Of a DNA stretch of 13,629 nucleotides, positions 5,964 to 12,975 are shown piece by piece. The position numbers and the translations under genes are program-made. This DNA is from a bacterium (GTDB taxonomy: Bacteria; Desulfobacterota; GWC2-55-46; DRQE01). Position 1 is the first letter of the stretch. Each line of letters opens with the position of its first letter. The stretch lies in the NCBI GenBank assembly GCA_027017505.1, contig JALUQR010000079.1, positions 1 through 13,629 of the forward strand, read 5' to 3'. The notes beneath the pieces are model-generated. The model saw only the letters and a list, made by a program, of their open reading frames with translations. It did no database searches and was not told where the DNA came from.

Positions 5964-7477
5964 GAACTTTTTTCCCTTGCTCTAAAGCGTGCCTTCTCCG
6001 AGGTAACCACAACAAGGCTGTCTTTTCCGTCAAGGTCTGTCAGGACAAAGTCAGCCACATAGGGGGTGAGCTCATCTGTCTTCCACTCCTCGCTGAAGGA
6101 TACCCCGTGCCACTCAAGAACCCTTACAGAGCCACTCTTAAAAAACCTCTTTACTTCAGCCCACTTGCCGAATATTCCACCAGGGGTATTCTTCTTTATG
6201 ACGAGTTCTGTTGTGCGGTCCCTGTCTATGTCAGCACAGTAGAACCTGCTCTCAAAGGGTATAATGCCCTCTCTTTCTTCAAGCTTTATCCAGGTGATGG
6301 TGCCTCCATACATTGTGGAACTGCGCCACCTCTCGCTGAATCCATCTCCACCAGAGACGGTGTACACCCTGAGATGGCCCTTTCTGTCAAGCCACAGGAT
6401 GGCATATGGCTCGTCCTCTGCGAGCCTGCAGAGCTCAAACCCGTAGAGTGTAACACCCCGTGGAAGCCCGAGCTCCTCCCTGTTTTTAAGTGTATGCCCC
6501 TCTTTTTCGAGTGCCACGACAGGACCCGTGTATCCCCACTCTCTTCTGAAGACCTGGCCTGCAACAAGGGGCTTTCCATCCGCTCGAATCACCCTTACAA
6601 GGTAGGGTATACCACATCTCTTTTTAAGCCCTCCATCGTACCACACCATACAGCTATCGGGCGAGCTTCTGCCAAGCCTGGATACATAGAGAATGCCATC
6701 TGCCACATCCATGGATATGTTGCCCCCGCCTGTGGCAAGGCTATGAAGCCTTTTAAGTGTCTTTCCTTCTATGGAAAATATCAGAAGTTCGTCCTCTGTA
6801 AGAGCCAGAAGCTCCTTTCTGCCATCTCCTGTAAGGTCATAGAGCTCTATGTCCCTTACATCCCTGTCAAGCTCCATGGCCTTTACAAAGTGAACCCTCT
6901 TGGCTTGAGGCCTTGCGGGGGTATATTCCTCTGGCAGGGGCTTTTCTTCTGGCCCTTCTTCAGCTGATACCATGAACTTTCCCCTGTATACGGGTCTTTC
7001 CTCTTCCTTCAACACATCCATTGCCATGAGCACATCTCTGCTTATGGCATCTGCCATGTCCACCACGGTGCCCACACCCCTGCTCTTTCTGTAAATGGGT
7101 GTAATCTTTCCTGTCTTTACATCAACGAGTTTTGCATCCATGCTTATGTGCTCGCCGAGTATGGATAGACTGCCAAAGAGCACATAGCCTGCACCAAGCT
7201 CCTTTCCGATCCTCTCTGCCACATCCTCTGTAATCACGGTATCCTCTGGAAGCCTGTCCCTTACAAGCCCTGTTCTTGCAAGTTCCACACCTGGATGTGA
7301 GCCTATCCTTGTGGAGAGCATGTCCTGAAGGGCATCTCCTATGTAGGAGTATCTTGGCTCTGCGTGAACCTTCCAGGGCAGTATGAGTATCCTCGCAGGC
7401 TCAGTGTCAGCCCGCACATGGAGGGCTGTTAGAAGAAGGATAAAAAGCACTATCGCTGGGACCTTTCTTATCGTCAT
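5936..7477 (-). CDS. Exported protein with TolB/CsgG-like domain and FG-GAP-like repeats
   Basis: A 513-residue protein starting MTIRKVPAIVLFILLLTALH, a standard signal peptide ending near Ala23. Residues 27-150 (ARILILPW, a predicted helix, GAGYVLFGSL, AKLVDVKTGK) have the layout of the small alpha/beta domain in TolB N-terminal, CsgG and FlgO-like envelope proteins. An acidic-proline linker (about 157-190) follows. The remainder is beta-rich, with calcium-loop-like DLTGDGRKE (214-222), DIDRDRTTE (416-424) and a degenerate DLDGKDS (481-487), as in FG-GAP/VCBS propellers. An upstream in-frame ATG at 7582 would bury the signal peptide, so 7477 is chosen. No ribosome binding site precedes it, and a consensus -10 lies just before the ATG. 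It likely sits in the periplasm or at the envelope. Function unknown; structural calls are inference. Confidence 0.78.
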   Translation of the reverse strand: MTIRKVPAIVLFILLLTALHVRADTEPARILILPWKVHAEPRYSYIGDALQDMLSTRIGSHPGVELARTGLVRDRLPEDTVITEDVAERIGKELGAGYVLFGSLSILGEHISMDAKLVDVKTGKITPIYRKSRGVGTVVDMADAISRDVLMAMDVLKEEERPVYRGKFMVSAEEGPEEKPLPEEYTPARPQAKRVHFVKAMELDRDVRDIELYDLTGDGRKELLALTEDELLIFSIEGKTLKRLHSLATGGGNISMDVADGILYVSRLGRSSPDSCMVWYDGGLKKRCGIPYLVRVIRADGKPLVAGQVFRREWGYTGPVVALEKEGHTLKNREELGLPRGVTLYGFELCRLAEDEPYAILWLDRKGHLRVYTVSGGDGFSERWRSSTMYGGTITWIKLEEREGIIPFESRFYCADIDRDRTTELVIKKNTPGGIFGKWAEVKRFFKSGSVRVLEWHGVSFSEEWKTDELTPYVADFVLTDLDGKDSLVVVTSEKARFRAREKSSILFYKIGL

Positions 7478-7486
7478 GGAGAGATG

Positions 7487-7515
7487 ATTATAAACGGTTA
7501 GCCTGTTAAAATCAA
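7487..7515 (-). promoter_or_regulatory. Promoter giving a leaderless mRNA
   Basis: On the minus strand TTGATT (7510-7515), 17 bases, then a perfect TATAAT (7487-7492). The expected start, near 7480, falls 2-4 bases before ATG 7477, and the nine bases between the -10 and the ATG (CATCTCTCC) hold no Shine-Dalgarno. The promoter sits in the 41-base gap after the methyltransferase-like gene. Confidence 0.6.
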
Positions 7516-7518
7516 GGA

Positions 7519-8481
7519 CTAAACGAAAAGGCTTTTTACCACCGCAAGCCTTGCAAGTGATGTTCTGTCGGTAAGTCCGCACGATGGGGCAAGGATGTGT
7601 GGTCTGTGGGAAAGAAGTTTTTTCAGCTGTTCTGCAAGCTCCTCTGCTGTCTCTGTCTGTGGGTGTATGTTGCCCATAATGACCTTTCGGGGAAACACCC
7701 TTTTAAGCTCTTCCACAGACACCTCACCATCCACACTGAGTCCCACCGCACCTGTCTTCTCCACAGGTTCTGCAACAGAGAGCACATCTCCGCAGAGGTG
7801 CAGTATCACGGGCACCTCTTTCTGTATTTCCTCCACAAGCCTTTTTAGATGGGGAAGGGATATTGAGGAGAATAGCCCCTTGCCAAGAAGGGTTGAAAAC
7901 TCATCCTTCACAAAGACCACATCCGCACCTGCCCTTACAAGCAGGCTGGCATACTCCTCTATGATATCTGTAAGAAACGAAAGGAACCCGCAGAGGGTTT
8001 CTCTCTCTTTTACTGCTGAGAGCAGTACCCTTTCTGCACTCACAAGCCCCACAGCAAGACTAACTGGTGCGGGTACATCTCCCACAACAGGCACCTGGGG
8101 ATGACCCCTTGAGAGTATCTCTATGGAGTGTATGGTTGCTCTGACGGCTCTGTCTTTAAACGGGTCTGCGGGCTTAAGTCTTTCCCACTGGTCTATACCC
8201 TCAAGCGGGTAGTTCACCTGTGGCGTAGACTCTTCGAGCTGGTCTTTTTCTCCACCCAGTGCACCTGAGAGCACCCTCATGGTATACGGCAGGGCCAGGT
8301 TTTCCGCACCTGTAAGCCATCTTACCCTGCATGCCATCTCTGCAATATCACTGGCATCGTACATCCTCTCAGGGGTGGTGGAAAAAAGCGGTATCGCTAT
8401 AAGCCCCGCAGGTATTATAAATGGCTGTCTGTCTGTGGGACATCTGTTGAGGGTATTAAGGAGCCTCTGTTTTTCCGTCAT
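7519..8481 (-). CDS. MtaA-like zinc methyltransferase (uroporphyrinogen decarboxylase superfamily)
   Basis: A 320-residue TIM-barrel protein of the UroD superfamily. The opening MTEKQRLLNTLN is typical, and the middle reads GDVPAPVSLAVGL and RAGADVVFVKDE. HLC (228-230) and a distal Cys301 (PSCGLTD) reproduce the His-x-Cys plus Cys zinc site of MtaA/MtbA, which activates a thiol to take a methyl group from a corrinoid protein. True HemE lacks this site, so haem synthesis is unlikely. The methyl donor and acceptor are unknown, and no corrinoid protein gene is in the window. ATG 8481 overlaps the TGA of the copper ATPase (ATGA), implying translational coupling. An alternative ATG at 8502 has GAGGT 4 bases upstream and adds MVSSTRS. 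The shorter start fits the family better; superfamily call is firm, reaction uncertain. Confidence 0.83.
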   Translation of the reverse strand: MTEKQRLLNTLNRCPTDRQPFIIPAGLIAIPLFSTTPERMYDASDIAEMACRVRWLTGAENLALPYTMRVLSGALGGEKDQLEESTPQVNYPLEGIDQWERLKPADPFKDRAVRATIHSIEILSRGHPQVPVVGDVPAPVSLAVGLVSAERVLLSAVKERETLCGFLSFLTDIIEEYASLLVRAGADVVFVKDEFSTLLGKGLFSSISLPHLKRLVEEIQKEVPVILHLCGDVLSVAEPVEKTGAVGLSVDGEVSVEELKRVFPRKVIMGNIHPQTETAEELAEQLKKLLSHRPHILAPSCGLTDRTSLARLAVVKSLFV

Positions 8482-11126
8482 ACTGCGGGTGGACGAAACC
8501 ATCTCAACCTCAATGCGTTGGTTACAACACTCACAGAGGACAGTGCCATGGCAGACGCTGCGAATATGGGATTGAGGGTTACACCGAAGAAGGGATAAAG
8601 TATGCCTGCTGCCACTGGAATAAGTGAAGTGTTGTAGAAGAACGCCCAGAATAGGTTCTGCTTTATGTTCCTTATGGTTGCACGGCTGAGTGCTATGGCA
8701 GTAACTATACCCCTCAGGTCTCCACCTATGAGTGTTATATCAGATGCTTCCATGGCAACATCTGTTCCCGTGCCTATGGCTATGCCCACATCTGCCTGTG
8801 CAAGTGCAGGTGCATCGTTTATGCCATCGCCCACCATGGCAACAACCTTTCCCTCTTTCTGAAGCCTTCTTATCTCCTCTGCCTTGTCTTCTGGCAGTAC
8901 CTCTGCAAGCACCCTGTCTATGCCGAGCCTTCTGGCTATGGCCTGTGCGGTTCTTCGTGTATCGCCCGTTATGACCATGACCTCAAGCCCCATGCGGTGC
9001 AGTAGCTCCACGGTCTTCTGTGCATGCTCCTTTATGGTGTCTGCAACTGCAATAAGGCCTGCAAGCCTGCCATCTATTATAACATACACTGGGGTCTTGC
9101 CCTCGTCTGATACCCTATGGATGTGGTCTTTAAGGGGGGATACATCAAGTTTCATCTCCTCAACAAGCCTTATGCCACCTGCTATAATCTCGCTCTCTTT
9201 CACTCTTACCTTTCCGCCCCTGCCTGGCAGTGCGACAAACCCCTCTGCGTCTGGAACCTCTATGGCCTTCTCTTCCATTTTTTTAAGCACAGCCTTTGCT
9301 ATGGGATGTTCAGAGAACCTTTCAACCGCACCTGCAAGACGCAGGACATCCTTTTCTGTGAATCCCTCTGCGGGTACAACATCTGTCACAGAGGGTTTGC
9401 CCTCTGTGAGTGTGCCTGTTTTATCGAACACTATGGTTGTGAGCCTGTGGGCTGTCTCGAGCGCCTCGCCACCCCTTATGAGTATACCGTTTTCAGCCCC
9501 CTTGCCCGTGCCCACCATTATGGATGTTGGTGTGGCAAGCCCCAGGGCACAGGGGCATGCTATAATGAGCACGGAAACAAAACTCAGCATTGCCCGTGTA
9601 AGCCTGGGCTCGGGGCCAAACCAGTACCATATTATAAATGTTACTATGGCTATGACTATCACTGCGGGCACAAAGTAGCCTGCTATGATGTCTGCAAGGC
9701 GTGCTATGGGGGGTTTCTGCGTCTGGGCGTCTTCCACCATCTTTATTATCTGGGCGAGTACGGTGTCTCTGCCAACCTTTGTTGCCCTGAACCTGAAAGA
9801 GCCCGTGGTGTTCATGGTAGCACCTATGACCTCATCGCCTGGTTTTTTATCCACTGGCATGCTCTCGCCACTTATCATGGATTCATCCACCGCAGACTCA
9901 CCCTCCACAACCACTCCATCCACGGGTATCTTCTCACCAGGGCGGACCACCACGATGTCTCCAACCCTTACCTCTTCCACCCCTATCTCCACCTCTTTTT
10001 CATCTCTTATCACCCGTGCCTTCTTTGGCTTCATCTGTGCGAGTTTTTTTATGGCCTGTGAGGTCTGTGCCCTTGCCCTTGCCTCAAGGAACCTGCCAAG
10101 AAGTATGAGGGTGATTATGGCCCCTGCGGTGTCAAAATAGGCATCTATGGGAAGACCACGGGATATGAAATAGTCCGGAAAGAGTGTTACCGTAAGGCTG
10201 TAAAGGTAGGCGGAAAATGTGCCCACCGATATGAGGGTGTTCATGTCTGCACTTCTGTGTCTCAGTGCGACAAGCATACCCCTGTGGAAGTCATAACCAC
10301 ACCAGAACTGCACAGGGGTTGCAAGAACAAGCTGTATCCAGAGGTACTCTGTTTTTGACAGTCCCAGGAGGGCATCTATTCCCAGATACCCGGGATATGT
10401 GAAGGCAAACACCCCGATGGTGAGTGCAAGCCCTGTGATAAACCTTATCCAGAGTCTTCTGAGGGCCTCCCTTCTTTCGCGTTCCTCTCTTGCAACTATG
10501 TCTTCTTCTTCAATCCCCTCTGTTTTCACCACATCATAGCCCAGCTCCCTTATGGTCTGGATTATCTCATCAGGGGATATGACAGCGGGCAGGTACTCAA
10601 CGGTTGCCCTCTCTGTTGCAAAGTTAAGGGATGCAGACAGAACCCCTTCTTTCCTTCTCAGTGCACTCTCTATCTTTTCCACACAGCTTGCACACCGTAT
10701 ACCCTTTACAGGTAGCACCACCCTTTCAGAGGGCACAGAATAGTTCAGGCCCTCTATGGTCTTGATAAACTCTGCGGGGGATGTCCTTGATGGGTCAAAC
10801 CACAGGGTTGCCCGCTCCATGGCAAAGTTCACCTCTGCTCTGCTGACACCATCAATTGCAGAAAGGGCCTTCTCTATCTTTGACGCACAGGATGCACAGC
10901 TCATCCCTCTTATATCCAGGGTTATAACAGCCTTCTTTGGGGACACAGAAGGAGGGGGTTGCTCCCCCTCCTCTTCTTCCTCTTCCTTCAGGTAGCGTTC
11001 GGGCTCCTTCTCGAAGCTTTCCTTGCACCTGGGATTACAGAAGTAATAGGTCTTTCCCCTGTACTCTGCGGTTGCAACAGCACTTTCAGGGGCAACATCC
11101 ATCCCGCACACAGGGTCCTTTGCCAC
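8478..11126 (-). CDS. copA: Cu+-exporting P1B-type ATPase with N-terminal YHS and two HMA domains (CopA type)
   Basis: An 882-residue pump. The order is a YHS/TRASH-like domain (DPVCGM, Cys7; CNPRC, Cys30/Cys34), an acidic-proline linker (about 48-62), two HMA domains (GMSCASC, Cys77/80; GIRCASC, Cys145/148), then the membrane core. The core shows SGES (419-422), CPC (524-526), DKTGTLT with Asp568, SEHP (605-608), TGDT (720-723) and GDGIND (766-771). YN (831-832) in helix 7 and MALSS (860-864) in helix 8 are the Cu+ signature of P1B-1 pumps. It moves Cu+ out of the cytoplasm using ATP. GTG 11126 is chosen because AAAGGGGG lies about 8 bases upstream and the protein then begins MAKDPVCGM; GTG 11135 has no room for a ribosome binding site. 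It lies 18 bases after the TRASH-like gene and overlaps the methyltransferase-like gene. Confidence 0.94.
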   Translation of the reverse strand: MAKDPVCGMDVAPESAVATAEYRGKTYYFCNPRCKESFEKEPERYLKEEEEEEGEQPPPSVSPKKAVITLDIRGMSCASCASKIEKALSAIDGVSRAEVNFAMERATLWFDPSRTSPAEFIKTIEGLNYSVPSERVVLPVKGIRCASCVEKIESALRRKEGVLSASLNFATERATVEYLPAVISPDEIIQTIRELGYDVVKTEGIEEEDIVAREERERREALRRLWIRFITGLALTIGVFAFTYPGYLGIDALLGLSKTEYLWIQLVLATPVQFWCGYDFHRGMLVALRHRSADMNTLISVGTFSAYLYSLTVTLFPDYFISRGLPIDAYFDTAGAIITLILLGRFLEARARAQTSQAIKKLAQMKPKKARVIRDEKEVEIGVEEVRVGDIVVVRPGEKIPVDGVVVEGESAVDESMISGESMPVDKKPGDEVIGATMNTTGSFRFRATKVGRDTVLAQIIKMVEDAQTQKPPIARLADIIAGYFVPAVIVIAIVTFIIWYWFGPEPRLTRAMLSFVSVLIIACPCALGLATPTSIMVGTGKGAENGILIRGGEALETAHRLTTIVFDKTGTLTEGKPSVTDVVPAEGFTEKDVLRLAGAVERFSEHPIAKAVLKKMEEKAIEVPDAEGFVALPGRGGKVRVKESEIIAGGIRLVEEMKLDVSPLKDHIHRVSDEGKTPVYVIIDGRLAGLIAVADTIKEHAQKTVELLHRMGLEVMVITGDTRRTAQAIARRLGIDRVLAEVLPEDKAEEIRRLQKEGKVVAMVGDGINDAPALAQADVGIAIGTGTDVAMEASDITLIGGDLRGIVTAIALSRATIRNIKQNLFWAFFYNTSLIPVAAGILYPFFGVTLNPIFAASAMALSSVSVVTNALRLRWFRPPAV

Positions 11127-11144
11127 AGGGCACACCCCCTTTCT

Positions 11145-11492
11145 CTACTTTTTCAGTTTTTCAAGATACTGCCTTGCGTTCTCAGGGGTTTCAAAATAGA
11201 GGGCCAGCCCCTGGGGGCCTGCAACTATGTAGGCATCTGCCTTGTCCACCCTGTTGCCAGAGACTGGGTCTATGGCATACCTTACTGACTCATCGTTCTT
11301 GAGCGTTCCCACACAACCCGCACAACAGCCATAATAGATCTTGCCATCAACCTCAACGGGTATCTGGGGCACCCCCATGACCCTGTCGTTCACCATGCAC
11401 ACAAACTCGGCCCTTACAAACCCCTGATAGGCCATAACGGTGGCTGTAAGTAACAGCACCAGTACAACCACTGAAAATACCCTTACTGCCAT
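11145..11492 (-). CDS. Small exported TRASH/YHS-like cysteine protein, putative metal chaperone or sensor
   Basis: A 115-residue protein. Residues 1-21 (MAVRVFSVVVLVLLLTATVMA) form a signal peptide or membrane anchor. Cys32 (FVCMV) and a cluster GCCAGC (Cys56, Cys57, Cys60) after a short beta hairpin (GKIYYG) match the layout of TRASH/YHS metal-binding domains. The tail DPVSGNRVDKADAYIV...LYFETPENARQYL resembles the tail of NosL/YHS-type metal proteins. ATG 11492 is preferred because AGGAGG lies 9 bases upstream; ATG 11522 has no such site and overlaps a TATAAT. It is first in the operon, 18 bases before the copper ATPase, so it likely delivers or senses copper at the outer face of the membrane (inference). 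No paralogue name can be given. Confidence 0.8.
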   Translation of the reverse strand: MAVRVFSVVVLVLLLTATVMAYQGFVRAEFVCMVNDRVMGVPQIPVEVDGKIYYGCCAGCVGTLKNDESVRYAIDPVSGNRVDKADAYIVAGPQGLALYFETPENARQYLEKLKK

Positions 11493-11501
11493 CTCAAACT
11501 T

Positions 11502-11507
11502 CCTCCT
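11502..11507 (-). promoter_or_regulatory. Ribosome binding site that decides the TRASH-like protein start
   Basis: AGGAGG, 9 bases before ATG 11492. The upstream ATG at 11522 has only AT-rich sequence before it. Confidence 0.7.
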
Positions 11508-11540
11508 CTGTTTTTCAGCCATTATAACATTTTATTCCAG

Positions 11541-11568
11541 ATTATTCTACAAAATGTAGAAATGTCAA
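11541..11568 (-). promoter_or_regulatory. Promoter of the copper operon with a 17-bp palindrome in its spacer
   Basis: On the minus strand a perfect TTGACA (11563-11568) and AATAAT (11541-11546) are 16 bases apart. Between them lies the perfect inverted repeat TTCTACA-N3-TGTAGAA (11545-11561). A TATAAT at 11521-11526 is another possible -10 but lacks a good -35. The TACA...TGTA core recalls CopY/BlaI-type operators, which have two central bases rather than the three here. The palindrome also lies in the divergent gap before pabB. Confidence 0.6.
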
Positions 11569-11610
11569 CCCATCTTCCCTTCTTTCTTTCTGTGTGATAC
11601 CCTTATTCCT

Positions 11611-12975
11611 ATGGTGGTTGAGTCTCTTGAGTGTGTGGTGGAGCCACTTCTGGCCTATCGCAGGATAAGGCAGGCTGGAAGGGGCTTTATACTGAATGTG
11701 GGGGATGGAAGGTACACCGTGGTTGGTGCAGGTCCATCGGTGGTGGTGGATGTCTTCAGGGACTCGGTTGTGCTCAACGGTAGAAGGGTCTCCTTTAAAG
11801 ACCCCTTTCTCTGCCTCGCAGAGCTTGCAGAAGAGGAGCTGGGGCACAATCCTGCGGGCCCTGCCTTTCCATTTTCAGCAGGTATGGTGGGCTTTTTCTC
11901 CTACGATATGAACGAGCTCATAGAGCCCTCGCTTAAAAAAAGACCACGCAGGGATGAACCCTGTGGAATCCCCCTTGCATCACTGGCCATCTACAGAACC
12001 ACATATGTATACGACAGAAACACACAGAAAGGGTTTGTGGTATCTGTGGATGGAAGGGCCTCTGCGGAGAGATTCAAAAAACTCCTCACAGAAGAAAACG
12101 AGCCACCTCCAGCTGTGTTCGTCGGAGAGCCTGAAAAACTCACCTCCTCCTTTCCCACGGAAAGGCACTACACAGGGGCGATAGAGCGTGCCCTATGCTA
12201 CATAGCGTCAGGCGATATATACCAGATAAACCTCTCACAGAGGCTCAGGATACCTGCCTGTGGAGACGCACTCGCACTCTATGGAGAGCTCTGCAGAACC
12301 CACCACGGAAGGTTTGCCTGCTTTATGGAGTTTGAGGACTTCCAGATTATATCCAACTCTCCTGAAAGGCTTCTGCGCATAAAGGGCAGGATTGCAGAGA
12401 TAGAGCCCATAAAGGGCACACGCCCCAGGGGAAAGACCCCGGAGGAGGACTCACTCCTGCGAGAAGAGCTACGCACAAGCCAGAAAGAACGGGCAGAACA
12501 CCTCATGATAGTGGACCTTGTAAGAAATGACCTGGGCAGGTTCGCCCTTCCAGGCAGTGTGAGGGTTACGAGCTTTCAGAGAATAGAGAGCATGCAACAC
12601 CTTCACCACATGGTATCCACCGTGAGGGCAGAACTGCCAGGGGGATTGCACCCCCTTATGGCACTCAAGGAGTGCTTTCCAGGTGGCTCTGTAACTGGCA
12701 CACCAAAGATAAGGGCAATGGAGCTTATAGATGAACTCGAGCCCGTTCGAAGGGGTGTGTACACGGGCGGGTTCGGCTGGCTTGATGGAAGGGGTAACAT
12801 GGACATCGCAATGGCCATAAGAACCGCGGTGTATAAAGAACCCCACCTCTATTTACATGTGGGCGGAGGCATAGTCGCAGACTCGGAGCCATTCGCAGAG
12901 TACAGGGAAACACTGCTCAAGGCAGAAGACTTCCTGGGGGCACTGAAGAATTTAAAAAGATGCACCATAAGATGA
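11611..12975 (+). CDS. pabB: Aminodeoxychorismate synthase component I
   Basis: A 454-residue chorismate-binding enzyme that, with a glutamine amidotransferase (PabA), converts chorismate to 4-amino-4-deoxychorismate for folate. Conserved blocks run in order: GDIYQINLSQR (201-211), PIKGTRPRG (266-274), LMIVDLVRNDLGR (298-310), ECFPGGSVTGTPK (354-366) and GGGIVADSEP (418-427). Lys268 in PIKGT is the nucleophile that marks PabB; anthranilate synthase has Ala at this place. The N-terminal domain (about 1-180) is complete in length. ATG 11611 is the first in-frame start and fits the family N-terminus, but no ribosome binding site precedes it. Its stop overlaps the pabC ATG. It is divergent from the copper operon. 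PabA is not in the window. Confidence 0.93.
   Translation: MVVESLECVVEPLLAYRRIRQAGRGFILNVGDGRYTVVGAGPSVVVDVFRDSVVLNGRRVSFKDPFLCLAELAEEELGHNPAGPAFPFSAGMVGFFSYDMNELIEPSLKKRPRRDEPCGIPLASLAIYRTTYVYDRNTQKGFVVSVDGRASAERFKKLLTEENEPPPAVFVGEPEKLTSSFPTERHYTGAIERALCYIASGDIYQINLSQRLRIPACGDALALYGELCRTHHGRFACFMEFEDFQIISNSPERLLRIKGRIAEIEPIKGTRPRGKTPEEDSLLREELRTSQKERAEHLMIVDLVRNDLGRFALPGSVRVTSFQRIESMQHLHHMVSTVRAELPGGLHPLMALKECFPGGSVTGTPKIRAMELIDELEPVRRGVYTGGFGWLDGRGNMDIAMAIRTAVYKEPHLYLHVGGGIVADSEPFAEYRETLLKAEDFLGALKNLKRCTIR

Noticed and set aside
6107..6967. 286-codon plus-strand open frame
   Set aside because: It lies opposite the signal-peptide/FG-GAP-like gene, lacks a ribosome binding site and shows no domain.
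7519..8481. Haem-pathway uroporphyrinogen decarboxylase (HemE)
   Set aside because: The HxC and distal Cys zinc ligands are those of MtaA-type methyltransferases and are not a HemE feature.
8884..10061. Long plus-strand open frames (264 and 314 codons) opposite the copper ATPase
   Set aside because: They are antisense shadows of a fully recognisable P-type ATPase; their translations are low-complexity and match no family.
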